19,993 nt of DNA, taken from assembly GCA_002438625.1 (NCBI GenBank), contig DJPS01000026.1:582-20574 (forward strand). Direction: 5' to 3'. The stretch comes from Christensenella sp. UBA6406. GTDB taxonomy: Bacteria > Bacillota > Clostridia > Christensenellales > UBA1242. Below the pieces are notes generated by a model. It was not told the DNA's origin. It did not search any database and worked only from the letters and a program-made list of their open reading frames with translations. Below, in pieces: positions 8,099 to 16,492 of the stretch (the stretch's first letter is position 1; each line of letters begins with the position of its first letter). Made by a program: the position numbers and the translations under genes.

Positions 8099-10243
8099 TT
8101 AGGCACTTGTGCCAAAATAATTGATTTTAAATATATTTTCAATTTGCTGTTGTTTTAAATAAAAATTTACAACATTTAACTGAAAAGCAATCAAATCATC
8201 ATCGCTTACACCGTCGCTAATCTTATCTACATCAACAACATTTGTCGTATAAAAATTTTGATTAAATGTTCCGTTTAAAAATGAAACAAACACTGAATCT
8301 TTAATATCTTCACTAAAAATGCTATAACCTTGTGTTGATGAAGTGTTAATTTTAAAGCCGAACATATCACAAATAGTTGGATATATATCATAAGTATTGC
8401 AAAAAGTTTCATCTTGTTTCGCTTCTATTTTATCATTATAGATAATAAATGGAATATTATATAATGCAATATTTTTATAATCGCTTTTATCTATACCCTT
8501 GACAGCGTTTGTTGTATCGTGATAATAACAGTTATGGTCAGCAAATAACACAAGAGTTGTTGTTTCTAATTTACCTTGCTCTTCAAGTGTGTCTAAAATG
8601 TATTTTACCATTTTATCTGTGTCCATTGCAGTTGATTTATAGTTTCTTAAGTGCTTGTAGTCTAACTCATTTTCAGGCAAAATATAATTTGTTGTTTTTA
8701 AGTATTCCTTATATTCTTCAATATGATTATCAAAATATGCATAATATTCACTATAAGCATCTTGTTCATTATCATATGAGCCATGCGTGCCTATCGTTGT
8801 GTAGTAATTGAAAAATGGTTGAGAAGTAGATGGAATAAATTTATCAATATTTGCCTTTATAAAATCACTATCCTTAACCCATTCGCCAAAATTGCTTGAT
8901 TTATATGGTACATTTGTATCTTCTAAGCCTATAACATCATCAAATCCTAAGGAAATATTTATTTTATCTCTATTGTAAAAAGTTTCCAAATAACCATGGA
9001 AATAATTTGCACTTACCGCATTTAAAACTCCACCATTTTCATCGCTTTTTAGCGTCTCTTTTGTACTATTTTTCTTAAATAGATTAGGTAAGCTATAAGG
9101 AACATTAATGCCAACTTTGTTAAAGTAATCAATTAACATTGAATTTTTAGGCATTGACCCCATTATTGCAATATCTTCACTTACATTTGTTTTGTTTCTG
9201 CCATAAAAATTTTCTAAACTATAACCCATTTCTGTTCTTAATTTATAAAGTGTTGGTGTATAAATTGGGTCTATTGCAAACCATTCAAAACTTTCTAACA
9301 TAATTACAATTAAATTATCATCTTTTGCTATACCACTATATTTAGATTGAATCTCAGTTCCTGCTCCTTGATTTATATATTTAGAAAGTTCTTCTCTATT
9401 CACATCTTCGCCATTTTTAAGCACCAAGTTTTCTAAACTCTTGCAATAAAAACCAAATGTTCCAAATTTCTTAAATGCCTCTTTCTTTATGAACAAACTA
9501 TCATATAAATATACATCACTTTCTATAATGTATAAATCATTTTTTGCTTCAACATCAACCAAACTTGCCTTTCCAACAAAATAGAACGAACCACAAAATG
9601 CCCATATTGTCATAACAGCACACATAAGTAAGGCAAATTTTCTTTTAGGTGTAAAAAGCGTTTTAAAATCAACTTTCTTCTCTATTCCAACTATAATTAA
9701 AATAGAAATTGCAATTAATGCCAAGTTAATGCCAATATTCACAAAATCCAAAAATTCAAATGAGAAAGCAGACACTGCCTCATTTCCCAATTTCAACATA
9801 TCTAGTGATAACACATCACCAAATACTTTATTCATTGTTACATTAACACAATTAACAATAATTTGAAGCCCAAAAAATATATAAAATATTGTCAATTTCA
9901 TCCACTTTTTAGGTGCTAAATATATAAGCCCTGCAACAAAAAGGAAGAATGCCAAATCAAATGCTATATATTTTGGTAAGATACCAAACCCCAAATATAT
10001 AAAATTTATTGCTTCTGCAAGCAAACTTACAATAATAAATACAATAGGATAAAATAATAAGGACACTTTAATTTCTTTATTTTTGAACTTTCCGCAATCT
10101 TTTCCACTTTCGTTAAAAGACTGATTTGCTTTGTAATTTATAGAAAAAGTTTTATCAAATGATTTTATTGATAATTGTCTAGTATTTTTTAAAACTTGTC
10201 TTTTTTCATTACTTTCACTAGAAAATTTACAAAAATTAGACAC
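8099..10243 (-). CDS. LtaS-like lipoteichoic acid synthase / phosphoglycerol transferase
   Basis: This 714-residue membrane sulfatase-fold enzyme is expected to move glycerol phosphate from phosphatidylglycerol to a growing teichoic-acid-type polymer outside the membrane, releasing diacylglycerol. After a hydrophilic cytoplasmic start, five transmembrane helices lie at about 60-84, 91-110, 117-137, 168-187 and 202-224. The extracellular catalytic domain follows. The residues known from LtaS are all recognisable: metal-ligand Glu317 in IMLESFE, nucleophile Thr352 in NKTNVSED, Arg425 in FYNRDK, His487 in IGTHGSY, and Asp569-His570 in FADHN. The start is GTG with AAGGTGA eight bases upstream. 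The gene follows the diacylglycerol-kinase-like gene by 65 bases, which fits recycling of the released lipid. It could instead modify a glycan with glycerol phosphate, as some LtaS relatives do. Confidence 0.92.
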   Translation of the reverse strand: MSNFCKFSSESNEKRQVLKNTRQLSIKSFDKTFSINYKANQSFNESGKDCGKFKNKEIKVSLLFYPIVFIIVSLLAEAINFIYLGFGILPKYIAFDLAFFLFVAGLIYLAPKKWMKLTIFYIFFGLQIIVNCVNVTMNKVFGDVLSLDMLKLGNEAVSAFSFEFLDFVNIGINLALIAISILIIVGIEKKVDFKTLFTPKRKFALLMCAVMTIWAFCGSFYFVGKASLVDVEAKNDLYIIESDVYLYDSLFIKKEAFKKFGTFGFYCKSLENLVLKNGEDVNREELSKYINQGAGTEIQSKYSGIAKDDNLIVIMLESFEWFAIDPIYTPTLYKLRTEMGYSLENFYGRNKTNVSEDIAIMGSMPKNSMLIDYFNKVGINVPYSLPNLFKKNSTKETLKSDENGGVLNAVSANYFHGYLETFYNRDKINISLGFDDVIGLEDTNVPYKSSNFGEWVKDSDFIKANIDKFIPSTSQPFFNYYTTIGTHGSYDNEQDAYSEYYAYFDNHIEEYKEYLKTTNYILPENELDYKHLRNYKSTAMDTDKMVKYILDTLEEQGKLETTTLVLFADHNCYYHDTTNAVKGIDKSDYKNIALYNIPFIIYNDKIEAKQDETFCNTYDIYPTICDMFGFKINTSSTQGYSIFSEDIKDSVFVSFLNGTFNQNFYTTNVVDVDKISDGVSDDDLIAFQLNVVNFYLKQQQIENIFKINYFGTSA

Positions 10244-10308
10244 TTTACTTCACCTTTTTATATATTCTTTATCAATCTTTAAGTAGAGATATACATTTAT
10301 TTTTGACA

Positions 10309-11229
10309 CTATTTTTTAATTGTAAAAACTTTTAAATAATCTTTAAGCACAATTAACTCACAGTTATTTACACCGCCATTTTCGCCATCAATGTTAAGCA
10401 CTGGATTGTTGGTTGTAAATTCAAGTTCGCACATTTTGAACTTTCCATATCTTACACTTTTTCTCTTTTTTGCAAACTTTACACCAAACAAAAATGTACC
10501 ACAAATTGTCATTAAAGATTTAAATGTTAATCTCTGCTTTTTACTCGAAACCGCCAAAAACTCCATTTCACCATCGTGTAAATCTACGCCACCATTCAAC
10601 TTATAACCAGCAACAGATTTTGAATTTATTAAAAGAGTTAAAACGCTTTTACCAGAAAATTCTTGCATTTCATTCCCGCTTCCGTCCATATATAATTTTA
10701 CATTAAATTCACTTGCTTTGCAACTAAATATCTCTTTAAATGAATGAAAATAATAAGCAATTTTGCCTAATTTTCTCTTTTTGCTTTGCACTGTATCATA
10801 ACTAGCTGATGTAAATAATCCGCAAGCACACACATAAACGCCATATCTATCATTCGCCTTAAATATATCATAAGCATTTGCTTCGCCATTTATTATAACA
10901 TCAAGTGCTTTATCTAATTTTTTAGGAATTGATAGCGACCTTGCAAAATCATTGCACGTTCCACTAGGCAAATACCCCAAAATAGGACGCTTCTCTTCAC
11001 AAGCAATCGCATTTACAATATCATTGACAGTGCCATCCCCGCCCGAAAAAATTATAGCATCATAATAACCGCACGCTTCTTTTGCAATCTTCATTGCATC
11101 TTCTTTTGATTTTGTTTCAAAATAATCAACTACATCAAATTTTTCATGTAGTCGCTTAACTATGTAATCTTGTTTATTCTTATACCTGCTTTTTCCGCTA
11201 TTTGGATTATAAAGATAAATGCAATTCAT
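10309..11229 (-). CDS. dagK: Diacylglycerol kinase / YegS-like lipid kinase
   Basis: This 306-residue cytoplasmic or membrane-associated kinase likely phosphorylates diacylglycerol to phosphatidic acid. The N-terminus YLYNPNSGKS, GGDGT at 63-67, PSGTCNDFAR at 88-97 and IDGE at 280-283 (Asp281 the probable catalytic base) are the DAGK catalytic-domain landmarks in the usual order. Length is normal for DgkB/YegS proteins. ATG at 11229 places the conserved N-terminal strand correctly, yet there is no ribosome binding site. The promoter at 11238-11266 would start transcription at or just before the ATG, so the message may be leaderless. It is the first gene of the lipid cluster, directly before the LtaS-like gene. 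The symbol is given by family and context; the substrate is not proven. Confidence 0.87.
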   Translation of the reverse strand: MNCIYLYNPNSGKSRYKNKQDYIVKRLHEKFDVVDYFETKSKEDAMKIAKEACGYYDAIIFSGGDGTVNDIVNAIACEEKRPILGYLPSGTCNDFARSLSIPKKLDKALDVIINGEANAYDIFKANDRYGVYVCACGLFTSASYDTVQSKKRKLGKIAYYFHSFKEIFSCKASEFNVKLYMDGSGNEMQEFSGKSVLTLLINSKSVAGYKLNGGVDLHDGEMEFLAVSSKKQRLTFKSLMTICGTFLFGVKFAKKRKSVRYGKFKMCELEFTTNNPVLNIDGENGGVNNCELIVLKDYLKVFTIKK

Positions 11230-11237
11230 AATAAACT

Positions 11238-11266
11238 ATTTTAAACTAAATGTCTAATTTTGTCAA
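11238..11266 (-). promoter_or_regulatory. Promoter of the lipid/LTA cluster, abutting the kinase start codon
   Basis: TTGACA (exact consensus, 11266-11261), a 17-base spacer and TAAAAT (11243-11238). Only eight bases separate the -10 box from the ATG at 11229, so transcription should begin within a base or two of the start codon. Confidence 0.65.
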
Positions 11267-11325
11267 TAATAATAACGCAATTTCCAAAAATTACAATCAT
11301 TTTTATCAACTTTATTTGGACACAC

Positions 11326-11362
11326 AAAAAAGCAACTTGCTAAATTTTTAACAAATTGCTTT
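11326..11362 (-). terminator. Intrinsic terminator of the 117-residue membrane-protein gene
   Basis: On the minus strand AAAGCAAUUUG (11362-11352) pairs with CAAGUUGCUUU (11339-11329) with a single U-G wobble, and U residues continue to 11326. It lies 28 bases below the stop codon at 11391 and upstream of the promoter of the kinase gene, so it insulates the two units. Confidence 0.75.
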
Positions 11363-11390
11363 AATTTTTAATCTAGTTTAATGTTATTTC

Positions 11391-11744
11391 TTAAATAAAG
11401 TATGAAATAATGATCATAACTAATGCTACAAAGTAAACAACCCAAACCCATACATTCTTTCTATTTCTAATGTAGAACCATCCACCAATAGCAACAATAC
11501 AATATGCTATTGTATTTCCAACAAGCCTAAAAGCATTTACAATTTGACCATCAATCTTTAAACTTGACAATAGCAAGCACACACCAATAATGCAAACTGA
11601 AACATATGCTAAAAGGTTCATCATTTTACGCCAATCTCTTGAACTTGTTGTTGACCTTGTTCTTCTTCTCTTTTTAGTTGTTGAAGTTTCTTTATTTGTT
11701 GAAGTAGTTTCTCTACTTACTTCTTTCTTTTCATTCTCTGCCAT
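11391..11744 (-). CDS. Small membrane protein with Ser/Thr/Arg-rich N-terminal tail
   Basis: This 117-residue protein is not recognised. Residues 1-37 are hydrophilic and rich in Ser, Thr, Lys and Arg, including KKRRRTR, and are probably cytoplasmic. Three hydrophobic segments follow, at about 43-62, 71-92 and 97-117, the last reaching the C-terminus. The ribosome binding site AAGGAGA is strong and correctly spaced. The gene has its own promoter (11857-11885) and terminator (11326-11362), so it is probably monocistronic. Its good translation signals make it a real gene, but nothing in the sequence shows its function. The basic tail could bind nucleic acid or lipid head groups, which is speculation. 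Confidence 0.8.
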   Translation of the reverse strand: MAENEKKEVSRETTSTNKETSTTKKRRRTRSTTSSRDWRKMMNLLAYVSVCIIGVCLLLSSLKIDGQIVNAFRLVGNTIAYCIVAIGGWFYIRNRKNVWVWVVYFVALVMIIISYFI

Positions 11745-11856
11745 AATTTTCTCCTTAATTATTCCATATTATTCATTAATATTTATGTACGAAAATAGAT
11801 TTATATTTCATATCCATTTATTTTTTATAAGTCCATTTACATACACCTCAAATAAT

Positions 11857-11885
11857 ATTATATACAAATTTGCCATAAAAAGCAA
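11857..11885 (-). promoter_or_regulatory. Promoter of the 117-residue membrane-protein gene
   Basis: TTGCTT (11885-11880), a 17-base spacer and exact TATAAT (11862-11857), giving a leader of about 105 nt. TTGC and GCAA form a small inverted repeat from the -35 box into the spacer. The promoter lies just below the pseudouridine-synthase stop codon. Confidence 0.55.
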
Positions 11886-11902
11886 TAAAATAGCATAAAT
11901 AT

Positions 11903-12871
11903 TTAACATTTTTTTCTTAAAGTTTGCAACACGCTTTCAAAATAGTCGGGCAAATCTATGTTAAAAGACAATCTTGCCCCAGTTGTTGGTTGATTAAACT
12001 CTATTTTATAAGCACAAAGCAGTTGCCCATTTAAGTGATAAATATTCTTTTGCCTTTCAGCATAATCAAAATCACCCAAAATTGGTGTTTTCAAAACTTC
12101 TGCACAATGCACCCTTATTTGATGCGTTCTGCCTGTTTTTAACTCAAATTCCACAAATGTATAACCATTAAATCTTTCAAGCACCTTATAATGAGTTATT
12201 GCTATCCTTCCATTTTTAGAGTCAGTTACCGCCATCTTCTTTCTATCTTTACTGCTCCTACCAATGTACGTTTCTATAACACCATCATCTTCTTTAACAT
12301 TACCAATCACTATTGCTTTATAAAACCTTTTGCAAGTTTTTGATTGTATTTGTTTTTGCAAATCTAAATGAGATTTATCATTTTTTGCAACAACCAAAAG
12401 TCCTGCCGTGTTTTTATCAAGCCTATGGACAATGCCTGGTCTCAACTCTCCATTTATTCCACTTAAATCTTTAATATTATACAAAAGAGCATTTACAAGT
12501 GTTCCAGAGAAATTCCCAACCGCTGGATGCACAACCATTCCTTGTGGTTTGTTAATTACTGCCAAATCTTCATCTTGATACACTATATCTAATTTAATAT
12601 TTTGCTTTTCTATTTTAACTTCTTTAGGTTCTTCTATAACCACATCAACTTTATCATTTAATTTTAATTTTTCGCCCGCCTTCTTAACTTTTCCATTAAG
12701 CAAAACTTTTCCGTTTTCTATTAAGTTTTTAATTTGACTTCGTGTTCTATCTTTAAATTTATCACACACAAAATTATCTAATCGTTCCTGCACAAAGTCT
12801 ACACCGACCACAAAATTATAAGTTGAAAAATTATCATCTATGTGATTATTTTCAATATTTTCTACACTCAT
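11903..12871 (-). CDS. rluD: RluA/RluD-family large-subunit rRNA pseudouridine synthase
   Basis: This 322-residue cytoplasmic enzyme isomerises uridine to pseudouridine in RNA, in RluD's case in helix 69 of 23S rRNA. An S4-like RNA-binding domain (about residues 28-78: ERLDNFV, RSQIKNLIENGKVLLNG) precedes the catalytic domain. That domain carries INKPQGMVVHP (106-116) and the catalytic loop RPGIVHRLDKNTAG (144-157), with Asp152 as nucleophile, then KTGRTHQIRVH. Length and domain order match RluD and the Gram-positive YlyB type; which uridines it modifies cannot be told from sequence. A weak CGGGA site precedes the ATG. It lies 109 bases below the CPBP protease gene and may be co-transcribed with it. 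Confidence 0.93.
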   Translation of the reverse strand: MSVENIENNHIDDNFSTYNFVVGVDFVQERLDNFVCDKFKDRTRSQIKNLIENGKVLLNGKVKKAGEKLKLNDKVDVVIEEPKEVKIEKQNIKLDIVYQDEDLAVINKPQGMVVHPAVGNFSGTLVNALLYNIKDLSGINGELRPGIVHRLDKNTAGLLVVAKNDKSHLDLQKQIQSKTCKRFYKAIVIGNVKEDDGVIETYIGRSSKDRKKMAVTDSKNGRIAITHYKVLERFNGYTFVEFELKTGRTHQIRVHCAEVLKTPILGDFDYAERQKNIYHLNGQLLCAYKIEFNQPTTGARLSFNIDLPDYFESVLQTLRKKC

Positions 12872-12980
12872 TTATATTCCCGCTTTCATTATCATTTAAT
12901 GTTATTTTATAGTGTTTTTACACCTTTTTAGCGTACAAAATTGTTTATTTATCAATTTAAAATAACTACTGCCATATTAA

Positions 12981-14291
12981 TCACTTTCCGGCTATTGTCG
13001 TAATTAAATCTGCAATTATTATAATAACGCCAAAAGCAAAACCACAATATAAAATAATTTTACCTATTAATGTTGATTTTGAATTAATTTCACTTTCTAT
13101 TTTATCGTTTATTTCAATTTGCTTTTTTGTGTCTTCTTCATCTTCTACATTTGCGACTTCTTGTGATTTAACATAATTTTCATAATCATTTAACTCATTT
13201 TCATTTTGCAAAAATTGTGATTTGTTTTTGCTTATTAGTTTTATAAGAACGACACCACCAAGTGCTAACGCCAAAGCCAAAACAAGCAAAGCGACTGCAC
13301 CTAAAATGAATGATGCATTATAAGTTATTGCCGTTGATGTTACACCATTCACACTATTGATGTAGTTCGCAACAACAACCACCCCATTACTTACAAAGTG
13401 CAAAATAATGCTATAAATTAAATTTCCAGTGTACATATAGACAAGCCCGAACACGCAACCCATTATAAATGGATAAACAAGTTGCAAAGCACTTTGATGA
13501 ATAAGGGCAAACATTAAAGCAGACAACACAACACTTAAAATTTTTGCCTTTTTATTTTTTGCAACATTCAGCAATCCTCCAAGAACAACGCCACGGAAAA
13601 GAAACTCTTCACAAATTGCAGGAATAAGTGCCATAGTCAAAAGCCCTAAAATCATTTCGCCCACACTATCAATTTGAAAAGGTAATGAACTGTCCTTAGT
13701 GTACCCTATTGAATGCAATCCATAATTAACGACATCAATAAATTGTGCACATAAAAGCGACATTACAATCCCCAGCAAAACAACCACTGCACAAGTTAAA
13801 AAATCAAATTTTTTAAAGCTTATCCCAACACAATCACTAAATTTTCGCTTTTGATTTTGCTCATAATTTTTAGCATTTGTAGACATTATAGGTTTCCATA
13901 TGTTGCTAGGTCTTTTAAACTGAATAATTAAAAAATACACCGCAAATCCAATTTCTGCACACAACATTGCAATTATATCATAAGGTCTTGTTTTGATTAG
14001 TGTTGCATATTCCATCCCAGAAAATGCACTAACAATAGCAAATAAAATTGAAATTGCAAGCACAGCAATTAAAGGGCTACAGAATCCGCCTATTAAAAAT
14101 GCAAGTGATGAATCTTTTAAGTTGTATCCATTTTTTCTATATGCATATGCTCTTTTAACCTCATTAGAAAAAATGCATTCTTTATTATTTTTATCTAATT
14201 CAATTTCTGCCAATTCATAATTATTTATATTTTCTTCATTTTTATTTTCGTTATTCTCTATATTGTTTTCATCTATATGCTTTTCTTTCAT
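12981..14291 (-). CDS. CPBP-family (CAAX-type) intramembrane protease with charged extensions
   Basis: This 436-residue multi-pass membrane protein of the CPBP/Abi family probably cleaves peptide bonds in or near the membrane by a glutamate-based mechanism. The family motifs are present: Glu228-Glu229-x3-Arg233 (CEEFLFRG), Phe261-x3-His265 (FALIH) and His298-x3-Asn302 (HFVSN). About nine hydrophobic segments lie between residues 62 and 431. Two features are unusual. There is an Asn/Glu/Lys-rich hydrophilic N-terminus of about 60 residues, and a second acidic linker (about 356-406: NVEDEEDTKK) leads to a final transmembrane helix at 408-431. The ATG has a purine-rich AGAGAAG site. It is divergent from glmS and upstream of the pseudouridine synthase gene. 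Its substrate is unknown; relatives process pheromones or provide bacteriocin immunity. Confidence 0.88.
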   Translation of the reverse strand: MKEKHIDENNIENNENKNEENINNYELAEIELDKNNKECIFSNEVKRAYAYRKNGYNLKDSSLAFLIGGFCSPLIAVLAISILFAIVSAFSGMEYATLIKTRPYDIIAMLCAEIGFAVYFLIIQFKRPSNIWKPIMSTNAKNYEQNQKRKFSDCVGISFKKFDFLTCAVVVLLGIVMSLLCAQFIDVVNYGLHSIGYTKDSSLPFQIDSVGEMILGLLTMALIPAICEEFLFRGVVLGGLLNVAKNKKAKILSVVLSALMFALIHQSALQLVYPFIMGCVFGLVYMYTGNLIYSIILHFVSNGVVVVANYINSVNGVTSTAITYNASFILGAVALLVLALALALGGVVLIKLISKNKSQFLQNENELNDYENYVKSQEVANVEDEEDTKKQIEINDKIESEINSKSTLIGKIILYCGFAFGVIIIIADLITTIAGK

Positions 14292-14326
14292 TTTCTTCTC
14301 TTCTATATTTATTTATGCTATATATT

Positions 14327-14355
14327 ATTGTACAATAAAACTTAATGAAATGCAA
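14327..14355 (-). promoter_or_regulatory. Probable promoter of the CPBP protease gene
   Basis: TTGCAT (14355-14350), a 17-base spacer and TACAAT (14332-14327), 35 bases above the ATG at 14291. The -10 box matches consensus at five of six positions and the -35 box at three. No comparably clear promoter for the divergent glmS gene was seen in the same spacer. Confidence 0.45.
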
Positions 14356-14439
14356 CCAAAATACACACATATCCACTAATTTTCATATATTAATTTGATT
14401 TTCATTATTTATTAATTAACAATAAGGAGATTATTTAAT

Positions 14440-16311
14440 ATGTGCGGAATTTATGGAATAATTAGCAAACATAGCGACATAGTGAGCAAAAGCATCAATG
14501 CACTTTACGATTTGGAATACAGAGGTTACGATTCTAGTGGAATTGCTTTTATAAATGAAAAAGACAAAGCAATAACAACTTACAAATGCACAGGAAAAAT
14601 AGACAACTTAAAGCAAACACTTACCGACAAAGAAATAAATACAAACACTTTAATTGCCCACACTAGATGGGCAACACATGGCAAAATTTCAACAAACAAT
14701 GCACACCCCCACACCACTGAAAATGTTGCTATTGTACATAATGGAATTTTAACAAATTTTGAAGAATTGAAATCAAAACTTAATGACTATAATTTTTACG
14801 GCGAATGTGATAGTGAAATAATCGCAAAATTGATTGACTATCATTTAATAAAATTAACCACAAACAAAAGCCAAACAAACAACATCAAAAAAACAGCATT
14901 AAAGAGCAACATTTATTTAAAGGCTTTTTGCTTAGCAATTAATGAACTTAAAGGTTCTTATGCCATTGCTTGCATTTTTAAAGATGAACCAAACACAATT
15001 TTTGTTGCAAAAAAAGAAAGTCCAATTTATGTTTGCAAATGTAATGAAGAACTATTTGCAAGCAGTGATTTAATCACGTTTCCTGAAAATGCAAAAAATT
15101 ATTATGAAATAAACGACAACGAAATTTGCGAAATGAAAATTGATAAAATTAAATTTTATTCTAGCCAATTAAAGCCAATTAACAAAAAGACAAAAAAATA
15201 TGAAATAAATCAAAACAAAGTGTGCTTAAACAATTTCAAACACTTTATGCTAAAAGAAATCTTTGATATCCCCAAAGCACTTAAAGACACATTAAAAAAC
15301 TTGCAAACAATTAAGTTCCAATTTGATTTTAATCAATTTGAGGAAATACATTTAATTGCTTGTGGAACAGCCTATCACTCCGCTTGCGTTGGTGCATTTA
15401 TGATTGAAAACATTGCGAACATACCAGCATATAGCCACATAGCAAGCGATTTTATAGATAGCAACCATATCATTAGCAAAAAGCACCTATATGTTTTTAT
15501 AAGTCAAAGCGGAGAGACCTTTGACACTATTGTAGCATTAAAAAAGGTTAAAGCACTAAATTGCCTCACCCTTACAATTACAAACACAACATATAGCACG
15601 CTTGCATCTTTAAGCGATGCAATCATTCCAATTATTGCAGGCAAAGAAGTTGCCGTTGCATCAACAAAAGTTTATAATGCCAGCAATTTGGCTTGCCTAT
15701 ATCTAGCACACAAAATAAAAGCGGATAAAAACAACATAAATAATGAAACAAAACAAAACAACGAAAACCAACACATAAATGAAAGCATTTGCAACAGCAT
15801 AACAATAAATTATAATGAATTAAAATCAATTTTAAATAGTGATATTGAAAAAGAGATTTCAAAAGAGATTATAAATCATAAAACAATTTTCTTCATAGGT
15901 AAATGCGAAGACTACATAACAGCAATGGAAGCAAGTTTAAAACTAAAAGAAATCACCTACATAAATTGCTCCGCCTTCCCTGCTGGCGAATTAAAGCACG
16001 GCACACTTGCTCTTGTAGACAATAGCACGCTAGTGATAGCCTACCTAACCGACCCTAAATACATAGATAAAATGTTAAGCACAATAAATGAAATAAATGC
16101 AAGGGGCGGAAAAGTAATTGCTATAACAAGTGAAAACTTGCCACAAAACTTGTGCAGTTTAATTTACAAATTACCAGACAAAATAGATTCAATAAATGCT
16201 ATGCTTTACTCTATCATTCCAATGCAAAAGGTTGCTTATTACACATCTATTGCTCTTTCTTATTCGCCAGACAAACCACGCAACTTAGCAAAAAGCGTTA
16301 CTGTTGGTTAA
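14440..16311 (+). CDS. glmS: Glutamine-fructose-6-phosphate aminotransferase (isomerizing)
   Basis: This 623-residue cytoplasmic enzyme makes glucosamine-6-phosphate from fructose-6-phosphate and glutamine, the first committed step to UDP-GlcNAc and peptidoglycan. Cys2 after the initiator Met is the glutaminase nucleophile. EYRGYDS (26-32), HTRWATHG (74-81) and NGI (101-103) complete that class II amidotransferase domain. Two SIS domains follow, with ACGTAYHS (307-314), SQSGET (355-360), STKVYN (408-413) and GELKHG (516-521). The C-terminus PRNLAKSVTVG matches the conserved tail, although the last residue is Gly where Glu is usual. Length is slightly above normal because of an Asn-rich insert at about 429-455, between the SIS domains. 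AAGGAGA precedes the ATG. The 148-base spacer upstream contains no recognisable glmS ribozyme. Confidence 0.96.
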   Translation: MCGIYGIISKHSDIVSKSINALYDLEYRGYDSSGIAFINEKDKAITTYKCTGKIDNLKQTLTDKEINTNTLIAHTRWATHGKISTNNAHPHTTENVAIVHNGILTNFEELKSKLNDYNFYGECDSEIIAKLIDYHLIKLTTNKSQTNNIKKTALKSNIYLKAFCLAINELKGSYAIACIFKDEPNTIFVAKKESPIYVCKCNEELFASSDLITFPENAKNYYEINDNEICEMKIDKIKFYSSQLKPINKKTKKYEINQNKVCLNNFKHFMLKEIFDIPKALKDTLKNLQTIKFQFDFNQFEEIHLIACGTAYHSACVGAFMIENIANIPAYSHIASDFIDSNHIISKKHLYVFISQSGETFDTIVALKKVKALNCLTLTITNTTYSTLASLSDAIIPIIAGKEVAVASTKVYNASNLACLYLAHKIKADKNNINNETKQNNENQHINESICNSITINYNELKSILNSDIEKEISKEIINHKTIFFIGKCEDYITAMEASLKLKEITYINCSAFPAGELKHGTLALVDNSTLVIAYLTDPKYIDKMLSTINEINARGGKVIAITSENLPQNLCSLIYKLPDKIDSINAMLYSIIPMQKVAYYTSIALSYSPDKPRNLAKSVTVG

Positions 16312-16350
16312 AATAAAATTGAAAATGAATAAAATTTTAATAACTATATC

Positions 16351-16379
16351 TTGTAAATTTAATTTTTATATGATATAAT
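16351..16379 (+). promoter_or_regulatory. Extended -10 promoter of tilS
   Basis: TTGTAA (16351-16356), a 17-base spacer and exact TATAAT (16374-16379), with TG one base before the -10 box. The predicted leader is about 107 nt. tilS thus seems able to be transcribed independently of glmS, although no convincing glmS terminator was seen between them. Confidence 0.6.
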
Positions 16380-16385
16380 AAACAT

Positions 16386-16492
16386 AGATAATGTGATGCA
16401 GTATATAATTAAATAATAAGCACATTAATAAGCAACTTTATTACAAAAAAATTGCATCATAATTTAAATAAAGAAGAAAGGATAAAAATTTT
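16386..16492 (+). promoter_or_regulatory. tilS leader with two alternative pairings
   Basis: TGATGCA (16393-16399) can pair with TGCATCA (16453-16459) further down. AATGTG (16389-16394), which overlaps the first arm by two bases, can pair with CACATT (16422-16427) instead. The two stems exclude each other in part. There is no T run, so this is not a classic attenuator. GAAAGGAT near 16478 is the ribosome binding site. The structure may be chance in an AT-rich leader. Confidence 0.25.

Noticed and set aside
16312..16350. AAAATT/AATTTT pairing as a glmS terminator
   Set aside because: A six-base A-T stem without G-C pairs is expected by chance in this composition.
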